From: Escarpia spicata
Taxonomy: Eukaryota; Annelida; Polychaeta; Sabellida; Siboglinidae
NCBI GenBank assembly: GCA_963995525.1
Contig: OZ023214.1
Location: 12,727,771-12,791,770 of the forward strand
Reading direction: 5' to 3'
Length of the DNA stretch: 64,000 nucleotides
The notes under the pieces were generated by a model, which worked only from the letters and a program-made list of their open reading frames with translations, had not been told where the DNA came from and ran no database searches. Shown in pieces: positions 1 to 11,440 of this stretch. The translations under genes were made by a program, and so were the position numbers. Each line of letters starts with the position of its first letter. Position 1 is the first letter of the stretch.

Positions 1-97
1 TCATCTTGTGACTTTCTTCTTGTAGATTTTTTAGCAAGCTCATCATTTGTTCTCCGTGTTTATTCACCTTCGTCGCTGTAAGTGCCTGAGCCATTGC
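1..97 (-). CDS. Hillarin-like exon 3, inverted copy, cut by window edge
   Basis: Reverse complement of the exon at 31899 and 38203. The acceptor TATTAG lies just above base 97 on the minus strand. The reading frame gives a helical, Lys/Glu/Gln-rich segment beginning AMAQALTATK. Only the first 97 bases are in the window, and the 3' splice context is outside. It belongs to the inverted module with exons at 2052 and 3563. Confidence 0.45.
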
Positions 98-942
98 CTA
101 ATAATGGAAGTATTAAAGACAATCAATTAAGCGCCCGTATTGATAACATTGTCCATAATATAAAGACATGTTAGCAAGATTGTTATCTATAAGAAAGTCT
201 CCAGATGCAAGTGGACGAGGAAAATTTTAGCTTATTGAAAGACCAACATTGTTTGTATCATACAAAAATGTTGAACTCTCGATAAGCTAAAGGCATACTC
301 TCTACGTGTAACCAGCCACTCTGAGATATATGTGAATAAAAAAAAAATATATATTCATTCCGCTAGCATTTGCACAAACTTGCACATCCCATATTAATAT
401 TTTATATTACAAAGTGTCCTTCCTTTAGCATATTCCTGCAGTAAGGAGAGAATGTGAAGGAACACGTGGTTAATGGGACTTCGCTGAAGCTATTCTAATG
501 CAATACTCACTAATTTATTATAACTTATTACCACAGTATTTTTGCTTATCCTCTTCGCATGACTTATAAGGCATACGTTTATGTCATGTGACTTTGCATG
601 GCGTGAATTTAATCATTTAAAAACGTTTCTTCATATACAACATTAAATAATTGTATCACAGGCTTTTTGATAGGAGTACCAACGAAATGAAACTACTCAG
701 GGATCATCCATAAAGTACGTCATGCTTAGGAGACGGGGGTCTACGGGTCAGCGTGACGTACATGGGGTGGGGGTCTTTGATGTCGTGTTACTTCTTTGTC
801 CACCGTACTTGGAAACAGCTGCCCACAATTAACATATTGATTCAAATGACAACGTGAGACCGTAAGTTTCAATTCGAGAAAACAATGCGACATTGGGCTA
901 ACCTTCACGTTCACACTCCTTTCAACCCAGAATTTCACCATA

Positions 943-2053
943 GAGTAGGGTGAGGCATAGCGCCCAGGGTAACACATATTGTCATAACGGTTGGCTGTAT
1001 TTAGTGCAATATACCTACAAATATCTACAATATGTCGGTAACTATATTGAGTATATGTCGTGCAAATCTAACATGATTCGAATAATATGTTTTTGTAGTG
1101 TGATTAATTATATGCATTCACCCGATTCGGGCGCTTTGCCCCGTAGGTGGGGCAAAGCGCACATGGGATGGGCGCTATGCCCCATGTGGAATTGCATGTA
1201 TTTTTTATGAGAAGGCTACACAATGATTATCTAATAACAATAATACAGAACTTTATTTAATGCACATACATAATGCAGCCTACAAACCAAATGAAACACG
1301 AACAAAGATTGATATCGCACCAAGGAAACTGAATGCAGTTCGCTGGTGGCTTCAGTGTAGCGACATGTGCTATGACGACGTGCTGTTGAATTTGTTCATC
1401 CAAATAAGTCTGAGTCTGATTCACAAATGGGGCAAATGTAGTATGGGTCGCCTGCAGTGCACGCGGCGTGTGCCCATTTCTTGCAGCTCAGACACTGAAG
1501 CCACACAAACACACAATATTATAAATAATTGTGTGTGTGTGTGTGTGTGTGTGCGCGCTAAACACAAACATTGGTTATATATATATATATATATTCACAA
1601 TGCTACTTTTATATCAATAATTGCAGATGGGGCATAGCGCGCAGGCATGGGCGCATTGCCCCAATTCACAGGTGGCGCTATGCCCCACTGGCGACTATGA
1701 TGAGAACGTTTGAGTCATGACATTTTCTTTTATCGCTCACTGTACCTGAAGGCATGACAATGCAGGTTATATAACATAGTTTAGAAAGCTATTCCAAGCT
1801 TTTCAAAATTAGTAACCATTTAGGGGAAATTGATTGATTAATATGGAAGCGATCTTATAACAAATAATAAAGAAACGGTAAATCAGCTGTACTTACATCG
1901 TGTTCGATTCTGTAAAGCCATAGCACGTTGATGTGTCGTCAGGACTCAGTCATTACTCATTTGATCGCTATGTGAAGGCACCAAATGCAATATTCGCCAA
2001 GATAGTGGCATGGGCGCTATGCCCCAACACGGGCGCTTTGCCCCACCTTACTC
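943..2053 (-). mobile_element. Pogo/Tigger-like element, family 1, copy in left arm (1111 bp)
   Basis: The ends are inverted repeats (GAGTAGGGTGAGGCATAGCG at the left; the right end reads on the minus strand GAGTAAGGTGGGGCAAAGCG), flanked by a TA dinucleotide on both sides, as expected for Tc1/mariner/pogo insertion. About nine copies of a 13-14-bp motif of the form GGGGCAWAGCGCCC occur in four clusters: 952-965, 1129-1183, 1629-1686 and 2012-2044. The only recognisable protein remnant is a 36-residue PHD-like zinc-finger tail at 1396-1506. The transposase core is gone, so this is a non-autonomous derivative. Confidence 0.85.
1396..1506 (-). pseudogene. PHD-like C-terminal tail of pogo-type transposase (family 1)
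   Basis: Minus-strand translation gives VWLQCLSCKKWAHAACTAG, then a CPIC and an acidic ESDSDLFG end before a stop. The C-x2-C...H-x2-C...C-x2-C spacing and the WxQCxxCxKWAHxxCT wording match the C-terminal zinc finger found in many invertebrate Tigger/pogo-like transposases. The same finger is present in the second, diverged element at 57141. Nothing upstream of it in the element resembles a DDE domain. A GT array and AT-rich DNA lie directly 5' of the fragment. Confidence 0.75.
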
Positions 2054-2129
2054 TAAGTTCATCTTCCTCCTTGCGTTGTTCTTTTTCCAATTCCCGCTGC
2101 GCCTTTTGAATCTTCGCCTTGACTTCTCC
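2052..2129 (-). CDS. Hillarin-like exon 2, inverted copy
   Basis: Inverted copy of the exon at 36171-36248. It encodes GEVKAKIQKAQRELEKEQRK followed by an acidic end, a strongly charged coiled-coil-like segment. Acceptor TTTGCAG and donor GTAAGG are intact. The last two bases of the exon lie inside the neighbouring transposon end. Confidence 0.6.
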
Positions 2130-3141
2130 CTGCAAATGAAGAATGCCAGTGGTAAATGCATCTTGGTGCAGTTCGGGAGCGTTCGGGATCATTTCGTGCA
2201 GCATTTATGTCAGGTGTTCAACTAAACTGTTTTACCTCTGAGAGACCATTTTTGCCCCCATTAGCAAACATTCGTATTAAGCTCACTTTTATCATTTAAA
2301 GTTCCTTGTTGGGCTATTGACATGTATCGATATGTATGTTCATTTTTATAAGTAATGTTTCCCTCGTATTCCCTTGGGGGCTTACAAAGTCCTCTCGGAA
2401 CCAGTGAATATTTATTACAATGATTGATTAAGAGAGCACAGGTAACTGTATGGTGTGATGTAAGGACGCTTTGGAGCGTGCACGTTTGTAGCACTAGGGG
2501 CAGGGAAAGGGCTTGTGGCAATGCCCCTCCCGTTTTGCATGCGTGCACACAATATAGCAGGTCTGCTGTAAATACAAATTAGTTCCCCAGTTAGTAATGT
2601 GAAACTACGTTGCTGGTACTAGTAACTTCTTGGGGACACAAGTGCGCCATTTCAGATACGTGTATGTCTGGTCAGGTTTTCGTCAGATCTAACCAAAGTG
2701 AAACCTCTTCACTGATAACAATCAACATGGGTAATTTTATATTTCAAGCGTGGTGCCTTGCACATTCCACCGAGACAATGTCCCTAAGGCATACATAACA
2801 TTGGAATGAACTGATCATGTATGGGGATAACCATTGATCAGAACATGTACGGATAAGATCAGTCCTTCGCTCTTCGCTGATATTGTAACCAATCATGTAT
2901 TAAAAGCAGGACAACGTCTTCAAATAGGAGTTTTACCAGGCAAAACAATAAAGGACCGCCGCAAGCAATAAGCGCGGGACCCGTCTTGATATTTTATTTA
3001 AACTCAAATAGGGTTTGGCGCGAACGGATAGGTCGCATTTGCACTGTCTTACGACACAACTGGAACAAAATCGGACCATCAGTCAATATGACGTTTCGTC
3101 TTACGGTGTAAGCCCCTGGTCTTTAGAACATTGCAATGCGT

Positions 3142-3145
3142 TCGC

Positions 3146-3176
<31 letters not shown>

Positions 3177-3216
3177 TGTGTTTGTCCGCGTGCGCGTGTG
3201 CGTGCGTGTGCGTGCG
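3142..3216. repeat. (CG)n/(TG)n microsatellite
   Basis: A run of alternating CG followed by TG and GTGCG units. Counterparts at about 28781-28855 and 35085-35155 differ slightly in length. Confidence 0.9.
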
Positions 3217-3562
3217 TAATATCAAACACAGCTAACTTATATGCTGGATATTTATCAGTTATCACCCACTTTATTGCAATCTAATTCAGTGTTGTGGTTC
3301 TTATGTTAACACATTTCAGCTGAAATATACCACTCTGATTGATTAACTCAACTGCCGACTGTTGTAATTGTTGCTAATGACAGATAAGCCCACTGCACAG
3401 AAGTGCATATAGTATTTTGTACATACTTTGAAAGATTGGTTACGCCGGTTGTCAGTGAAACTGTAGACTGACACTTTAAGTAGGTTGTTACACAGAACTT
3501 CGTCAGTGGTGTTATAAATACACTAAAAGTATATCTTATATAAAGTGTACAACATCACTTAC

Positions 3563-3871
3563 CACGAATATCGGGTAGCTATGTTTGTCGAAGAACAGCT
3601 TTGTCACCTTCAGGTGGCTCTGAGCGAGCATTGCACTCCGGATGCCAAGAGCGTCGGCACCGTAAGCGCTCCCTTGTGTCTTCGGTTTGTGCGTTGCGCA
3701 GTAAATATTTCTCTCATCGCCGTCCAATTCGTTCGAGTTGAAGGTCTTCATAGTGAGGTACTGGTTGCACTCGGCACACTTGAAGCACTGCTTGTGGAAG
3801 ACGGCGCCTCTGACGGTCCTGGCCTTCTCGACTAAATAGACGCTCTTCTCGCAACGCTGGCACTTGTCCAT
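3563..3871 (-). CDS. Hillarin-like exon 1 (LIM domain), inverted copy
   Basis: Same 103-codon exon as at 34429-34737, here antisense in the left palindrome arm, with no amino-acid change seen. The start ATG (3869-3871) and donor GTAAGT are intact. It lies head-to-head with the right-arm copy, about 24 kb apart. It has no downstream catalytic exons on its strand within the window, so it cannot be completed here. Confidence 0.75.
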
Positions 3872-4522
3872 GTCGTGTTGCGACAACACGTTCTACATGG
3901 GCTCTATGCAAAATATTAATGGAAGGTAGTATGGCAAACAAACCGCACGCTGCAACCGTTTCGAACCGCAGAAATCCCATAAGGCACTTGGAAATGGGGA
4001 GTGGAAAAGTCAAAGGAAAATGAAGATAGACACCACAAAAGAGTGGATGGACCTGCCGTTCAAAGATCTCCCGAGTTAACATAGGATAGAGACACTAACA
4101 TGAAAATGGACATTTTAAAGAGGGTGGCAACAAAGGATAAAGACCAGTGGCTACAGCTGTAGTAGTCTACAAACCATCGACGAAATCAAAAGTCGTCTCA
4201 AATTAGTCAAGGGTTGAACAAAATATCCACTTTGACAAATGCAGGCTTATTTATATCGTTTCTGGGAACTTATATTTTGCATGTAATGATGCTCATTTAT
4301 CTAACATATAATTGTATACGGTTGTACGTACTTTGTCTATACGACGACATAGAACATAGGCTTCGTCTCTAGGGAAAAGGCTCAGAAGAATATAATGCAT
4401 TGATAAGCTGATGCGCTGATCTCACAATTGTCAAATATATTTATATACCGTTCTCGATCCCCTAGCGAAAGGCGTTCATTTGCAGCAACACAACACTAGC
4501 GTGTACATTCTTTCCTAAGACA

Positions 4523-5000
4523 ATGTTACTTTACCGGTAATTCGCTTAAAAAGGAATGTGCACACTATACAACTCCAACTTCGTCTGAAAAAGAAATAAA
4601 TAGTCCACCTGGACAGCGAATATGTCAACAACTAAATACCCCTTTGCAGTGTGCCACCCGCTATGCAAGCTTGCGTAACCAATCCAACTAAGCAACCATA
4701 TTTTTGTGTGTGAATACTTCCGCATTGATGAACGTTTCGGGGGTGGCCTTTGCAACTTAATTTTTGTGTATAAGTCGAAAAACGAATACCAGTTGTGGAA
4801 CTAACGTAATAAGTGTGAATTAATGACAGCAACGAGAGACCCTACATTATGCAGGCACAAAGTTTGTTTCAACTTACATTAATAGGCTTAACCCACGAAA
4901 TAAGACGTATCTCTTTCTCTGATATTTTCTGGGAAATTTATGAGTAAACTTGGTAGCAGTATTCAAATAATGTCGGATGTAATGTCTGTGTGTGTCCAAG
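4523..5000. repeat. Diverged tandem repeat unit 1, ending in a GT array
   Basis: This unit aligns by eye with 5418-5885. Both contain ACCGGTAATTCG, CTTCGTCTGAA, GGACAGCGAATATGTCAAC, a GCGTAACCA...AACT...GCAA stretch, an ATTAATAGGC block and CTCTTTCTCTGRTATTT, and both run into a long GT-rich array. Counterparts are in 26990-27470 and 33290-33790. Confidence 0.75.
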
Positions 5001-5007
5001 CGCGAGC

Positions 5008-5108
5008 GCTCGTTAGTGTGTGTGTGTTTGTGTGCGTGCGTGCGTGCGTGTGTGCGTGTGTGCGTGTGTGCGTGTGTGCGTGTGTGCGTGTGTGCGTGTG
5101 TGCGTGTG

Positions 5109-5148
<40 letters not shown>

Positions 5149-5385
5149 GATGTTGGGTTTATTCATGTGTGCTTGTGTGCGTGTGTGCGGGTGTGCGGGT
5201 GTGCGGGTGTGCGGGTGTGCGTTTTTGCGTTTCGTCGTTTTGTGTGTGCACATATCAAGTTAGAGCAAAGGTTGTTAAGTTCTTAAAAAATGTCACACGC
5301 ACCCACATCCCCACCCGCTATCACGCACGCTCGCACTCACGCACACGCACACGCACACGCACACGCACACACACACACACTCACA
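5008..5385. repeat. GT/GTGC microsatellite followed by CACG repeats
   Basis: 5008-5230 is TGTGCG and TGCG units. 5325-5385 is CACGCA and CACA units. The counterpart near 26630-26985 differs in repeat number. Long apparent ORFs here are repeat translations only. Confidence 0.9.
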
Positions 5386-5417
5386 TATAAACATCGCACA
5401 TATTATTAAAAGAAACA

Positions 5418-5879
5418 ATGTTAACCTACCGGTAATTCGTTTAAGACTTGTACACCCGACGCAACACTAACTATGTATTCTTCGTCTGAAGATTGTATAA
5501 ACCGTCCGCCCGGACAGCGAATATGTCAACTAAATCTACCCCGTGCAGTTTGTCAATTAATAACCAATGTTGCCACCCGCGGCATCTTTGTGCAGTCACG
5601 CGTAACCAGCTCAACTGAGCAATAGTAGGTATTGTGGCAACGTTTTCTGGTATATATATATATATATATAAAATTTGTCTACGTGGAACCAACGTAATCA
5701 GTATGTATGAGAAACCCTACATTACGCCGACATAATGTTTGTTCAAACGCATCACGCTGTGGCATTAATAGGCGTACCCCCCTGTAAGAAATTTCTCTTT
5801 CTCTGGTATTTCGCGAGAGGAATTTTATCAGTCAACACGAGTAGTGTCGAAAAAAATATCACGAGGACACGTATGTAGT

Positions 5880-5885
<6 letters not shown>
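5418..5885. repeat. Diverged tandem repeat unit 2, ending in a GT array
   Basis: Second unit of the family described at 4523. A third, truncated unit is visible at 6284-6360 (GTGTACATTCTT...GTAACAAATTCAATTGGGTAAC). Confidence 0.7.
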
Positions 5886-6265
<380 letters not shown>

Positions 6266-7149
6266 CATTGCCCCGGACGCATACACCACTGTGTACATTC
6301 TTCCGCCGCAGCGCTGTGCAGTTACACGTAACAAATTCAATTGGGTAACATTAGATATGTTAAGTGTTCGGGTTTTTTTCAGGGCCGTAGGAATTGCGCC
6401 GGTCGCATCGACCATGACCACGCTACACTGACCCACAGGGGGACCGCTGGCGGTCAAAGACAATGCCGGTGGTCTCATGCTGCGTTCCAATCACCTCGTG
6501 AAGTCGTATTCACCACTCGTGTTCACCACCACGCCTACCAGCAGGCAGCGCGTTCCAGTGATTGCACGTAGTGCGCATGCGCAGGTATTGTTGATATTAG
6601 TTACATTTTGTACGAGATGGTTGATCAAAATAAACATGGACATTTGTTAACGTTGTTGTGTTGTAATTTTTGCATACTATGTCCACATCTTTACAATGAT
6701 TAAATACGCTACGGCTGGTGTTAACGAAATCGAATGGCAGCGCAAGAGAACGAGGTATGAAACATTTAGTATTGAACAAACTAATATCGCCCGCTTACAT
6801 GTTCTTACACTTACGTCTACAGTTACGGTCATTGACGTTGCCCGTCTTCTTTTTTCTTCAGACGCTTCATTTACAAAACAACCATTACCCGCATTAGCGA
6901 AATTATAAATTATAAATGTAATGAGTCTACGGATCACATTACTATTATCCCTAATTATAACTCATTAGTATATATTAAAATTGCAGTAAGTTTTTGCATT
7001 CATAAAATGAAGTGTACAGGCTACAAAACATATATGTTGATATCAGATTCATTTGATTTACCCTGATAATAAATAAAATAAGAAAGTTTTGCCCTTTACA
7101 AATGTATTACTTGTGTTACTACAATTTGAATTATTATTTTTAATGTGTG

Positions 7150-8130
7150 TAAATCCTTTTTTCAGAAGATTGTTTGCTCTACGTCTGTGAGAAGACCGGC
7201 ATCCTGTGGTGGTTGTGAAGACAGGGGTTCGTTCTGACCTGTTACTTGTGGTGGACGAACACACCTCCAGCAGGCACATGCATCTCAACAATGCCCAGTT
7301 CAAACGCTTTGTGAACTTTCTTCTCGAAACAGGCCACGACACACTCGTTGAATATGGAGGAATGCCACGAATACCCATTGAGAAGAAAGCTCTTGTATTC
7401 TTGTGGTACGTGGCAAACACAACATTTCGGTTTAATTTAACATCTAACAGAGCACAACACATAAAATAATAGCAAATATACTACAGGACTTTTCCAACTT
7501 TTCATATCAGCACATTCTTTGCCCGAACAGTATTAAGAAACAACACAGCACAAACATATTCTCATCTTGTGGTATCTCAAACATCATTGGTGCAACAGAT
7601 GGATGCCACATCAGAATTTCTCGTCTACAATGCCATGGCGATGACTATATTAACAGAAAGGGTTATTATTCTGTTCTTCTACAAGGTATATGTGATGAAA
7701 TTGCCAAATTAATTTATGTGTTTGTTGGTCCCCAAGGTAGAGTATACGATGCAAGAATGTTTCATATGTCACCCATTTACAGTGCCAGACAGCATCGCCT
7801 GGGAGATAAATGGATAACTCCTTGGCGACAGTGCTTATATTTATCACGACTTTCCTTGCATTGTTACACAGCTCAGAGATAACGAAACATTGACTCATCA
7901 CCAAATTATAGGAAAGTCAGCTGTATGTCGCGTACATGTTATTACATGAATGCATTTGGTCGACTCAAGTGTAGATTCAGACGAATCAAGGATATTCAGA
8001 AAGTGAACTTAATTATTATATTTCACATAATAATTGCTGCTTGTGCTCTACATAACATGTTAACATAGGATATGATTCAGTGTGATGAACATCCAGATGG
8101 ATGCCCAAGTTTTGATCACAATAATGAGTA
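7150..8130 (+). pseudogene. PIF/Harbinger-type DDE transposase, frameshifted
   Basis: Pieces in several frames read as a Harbinger nuclease (DDE_Tnp_4 family). The N-terminal part holds FKRFVNFLLETGHDTLVE and GGMPRIPIEKKALVFLWYVAN. A central block reads GATDGCHIRISRLQ then YINRKGYYSVLLQGICDE, GRVYDARMFHMSPIYSARQH and LGDSAYIYHDFPC. The C-terminal part reads NAFGRLKCRFRRIKDIQKV and AACALHNM. The first catalytic Asp is in ATDG and the second probably in VYDARMF; LGDSAY matches a further conserved family block. The Glu normally preceding NAFGRLK is displaced by a stop or frameshift. At least three frameshifts make it inactive. Family members cut at 3-bp targets together with a Myb-like partner protein; no Myb-like ORF was found here. 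Confidence 0.8.
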
Positions 8131-8905
8131 AACAGGAAGTCAATGAACATTCTGATTATACCTCATTTGTCTGTTAGGCCATGGGCCAATACCCAAAAAT
8201 TCACATGCCGGTACCATTTTGAGGGACAAAGGCTCACTATATTTTTTTGAAAGATCATCACTTTTGGCACATTTTTTAGTATGATGGACATTCCCAAGTG
8301 GTAGCTTAATACCTTTTTTGTGGGAAAATATACTTTTTTGGGGTAAAATCCCGTTTTTTGAAATTGTCCTTTTAAAAAAGGGAATGTACAGCTAGAAAAA
8401 ATCCCAAAGTGGAAGTTATGACCAGTATAAGTGGTGATTGCTTTGTACCATTTATTCAAAAAAATTCTCAACGTTTGCCATGAAAACGGCCATTTTGAGA
8501 CAAAAAATACGTTTTTTGGTGACAAAACTTTAAAAAAATTCATATCTCAGGATTCACATGAAATATTTGGGTGCTTTCTATGGCAAACCCATTCTGAGAT
8601 ACCCAGGCAGTTTTGCAGTTACCATTGTGTACTATATATTTAGGCAGAATGGTCAGTTTTGGGGTAAAACATCAGTTTTTAAATGCCATTTTTAGGAAAA
8701 AAGGCAGAAAAGAGTGATTTTGAGATTTCCTTGCTATAAGACACCTCCCTATGCCCAAAGCTGTAAAGGTTGAGTATATCGGTAAAATCAAAAAGAATAC
8801 GACAGCGGGGGGGGTAGTGACAACAGGAGCAGATAATCATTGTCTTCCAACATATGGCAGCACTTTAGGTTCAGTCACGGGCGCACATGAAAGCCGTTAG
8901 GTAAG
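8131..8905. other. T-rich non-coding stretch with repeated GGGGTAAAA-type motifs
   Basis: Between the two decayed genes. It contains loosely repeated phrases such as TTTTTTGGGGTAAAATC and TTTTGGGGTAAAACATC with runs of A/T. Open frames on either strand resemble no family I know. A C-run (GCGGGGGGGGTAG) lies near 8805. Confidence 0.5.
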
Positions 8906-8929
8906 TTGCAGCAGCATAGCGTTCGATTT

Positions 8930-11440
8930 GTTATAATTAGACTCTATCACCGAACGTGCTATAAGGATTACACCAAACCCACCAACAAGCCAAAAGACAT
9001 TGAAGACTCAAACGACCTTGGCGTGAACTATAAGTTTGTTGTGGATTACTCCTATAATGAACTATTTGCTTTCATCCGAAACAATCTATTTACCAATCCC
9101 AGAGCAGTTAGGATGGTGGACCTCTCCCAGAAGCTTGTATCCATAATCGAGTCTCATGGCATCGATCAGGTAGAAGATTCAACAAAGAAGTACATCCGTC
9201 GATAACTGGAAAGTGAATTTGAAGAAACACTTCATTCAAGATGACAGGGGGAAACTCTATGTCTACCCTGACAATCTGTAGAGGGAGCATCTGATCTTCG
9301 AGAATGTGATGATGCGAAAGGAGCTGGAAGACCTCAGATCTTCCGGCTCGGATTAATCAGCAATGCTAAAAAAAGGCGGCAGTTTTCTTGAGACCAGACA
9401 TCAAAGAGCAGAAAGTTGAGGAAGAGTGGCCACCTCAACCATCAAATCAGACTTTAGAATCAGCCAGGATACCAGAATCGATCTCTCAATTTTTACAACT
9501 GTTAATTACTGGTCGTAGTGACGAGTCAAACCCGAGCAAGTGTACAGAGTTGCAGAAAGCTTCCATTGCCCAGGATATCATAGTTATGGTTCAGTCTACT
9601 TGGCGCAAATGTTCCAACTAGCCAGTAGCCAGATGCGCATGCTTACCTGTCAAACGGAGGCTTCTCCGTTCAACGTGGGTCAAGAAATCCTTTTGGGAAA
9701 ATCCCCGTTGACCAGACAATTGAGGAAACGGTCAATAGGGACACCAAAACTCCAGGAGGTACAAAAGGATTCAGCTTGAAAGCCTCAGCTGTCAGCAGGT
9801 ACAATTTGACCTCAGAGTTTCTTTGAAACAAATAATAGAGATGGTCACTCAGCCAAATACAAATTTCACCCATGCGGATCTTCAGGCTAGCCGCATTCAG
9901 AGGGACTGAGAAATTCAAGAAGGACCGTCTCGACACAGATCCACCGAAACAGCCGTTTCTTCAGAAAATTAACAAGCTGAAGTTGAAAACATTTTCTGAC
10001 TTGAAGAAGAAGATTAAACTGACACCTGAAAAGGGTAAACAGACTGTCCTGGAAGCTGACCAGCGGTTATTTGTGAACATGATACTCGCTGCACAGGCTC
10101 GTGGCGTTGATCTACAAGATGTATTGGCGTACCCATTGGGCCCAATACCATGATGTTTGGCGAGACAGGATGGTTCAGTTCAAAAGATAACCAAGTCATA
10201 TCTGCCTGAAACTCTGGCACAGGGCGTATCAGCTGCTGAGACTGTGCCACAGTCTAATGCAAACATCATCGATGGGATGGCACTTCTGCAACGCTTCAAA
10301 GGTGAAGGTCAGACATTTGCACAGTTATCAAAGAATGCACTGGACTTAGCTTGACATGACGACAGGGACATTAATATAATTGATGTTGTGTTCGATGTCT
10401 AAAGAGAAGTGTCTATAAAGAATGCTGAGAGAAGAAAACGTCGATCAGATGAAGGAGTCAGATTCAAGACATTTGCACCTGGTCATGAAATCCGCCAATG
10501 GAGAAAACTACTGCAGGATCCATACAGCAAAAGCAGTCTGATTTCTGATTGAAGAATGGAAGGATGAGAAGCATAGGGAGAGCATCGGCAACAAGACTAT
10601 ATTCATGACCTGTGAAGAAAAATGCTTCAAAATAACCAGAGGCAGCTGCGTGGAGATTGATGAGCTCACATCAACACATGAGGAGGCCGACACCAAGGTC
10701 TTGCTCCATGCTGTAGATGCAGCAAAAAGTGGATACAACCATGTTGTTATCAATGCTCAAGACAATGACATAATGGTGCTTGCCTTAGCTCTCAAGTCCG
10801 ATATCCCATGCCACCTCTACCAAAGGAGAGGAACCAAAACTCGGGAAAAGATTGTAGACATAGACAAGGTAGCTTCGACATTAGGAAAAAAGCTATGCAC
10901 TGCACTCATAAGCTACCATGCATTTACTGGATGCGACTCCATCAGCTCCTTCTCAGGAAAAGGAAAGGTTAGACCTCTGAAAATTTTGAGAAAAGAGGAA
11001 GTTTACCAACAATGTTTCACGGATCTTGGACAGTCGTGTGAAGTCTCGGATGAAGTCAACCAGAAGCTTGAGGCATTTGTGTGCAGTCTATATGCCTCAA
11101 AGGAGCGACCGTTAGAGTCAACAAATGCCGGTACAAGCTTTTCTGTGCCAAGGGGGAATATATTTGCTCATCATCCCTCCCACCCTGCAGAGACTGCCTC
11201 CAACAGCATACTAGACTGGCCAACTATCAGGCTGCGATATGACACAGGTCAACTGTTCTTGAGCTGATGAAATGCAACTGTAGCCGGGCATGCGATATCA
11301 ACGACTGCCAATGCAACGCAAATGGTCTTAAACGTACTCTGATGTGTCGCAAGCAAAACTGTGCCAACCAGATTGCGGACGAAGATGAATCCGAGGACCC
11401 GACACCTATTGCTGGGGAAAGTGACGATGACGATGTTTGA
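8930..11440 (+). pseudogene. Multi-copy PIN-like/Cys-rich protein of metazoan repeats, degraded
   Basis: The order of blocks matches a large protein family that I recall as highly repeated in molluscs, cnidarians, lancelets and fish, with no assigned function to my knowledge. The blocks are DSTKKYIRR near 9190; WPPQPSNQTLESARIPESIS near 9430; NPFGKIPVDQTIEETVNRDT and TPGGTKGFSLKASAVSRYNL near 9690-9810; and HEEADTKVLLHAVDAAKSGY, INAQDNDIMVLALAL and SYHAFTGCDSISSFSGKGK in the 10605-11267 reading frame. Last comes a Cys-rich tail (KCNCSRACDINDCQCNANG...CRKQNC) ending in an acidic run. The spaced acidic residues in HEEADT, QDxD and TGCD resemble a PIN/FEN1-type nuclease site. Several stops and frameshifts interrupt it, so it is probably non-functional. 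Confidence 0.68.

Noticed and set aside
3545..3835. 96-codon ORF opposite the LIM exon
   Set aside because: Antisense shadow of the LIM exon (also at 28159 and 34465). Only the LIM frame has zinc ligands and splice sites.
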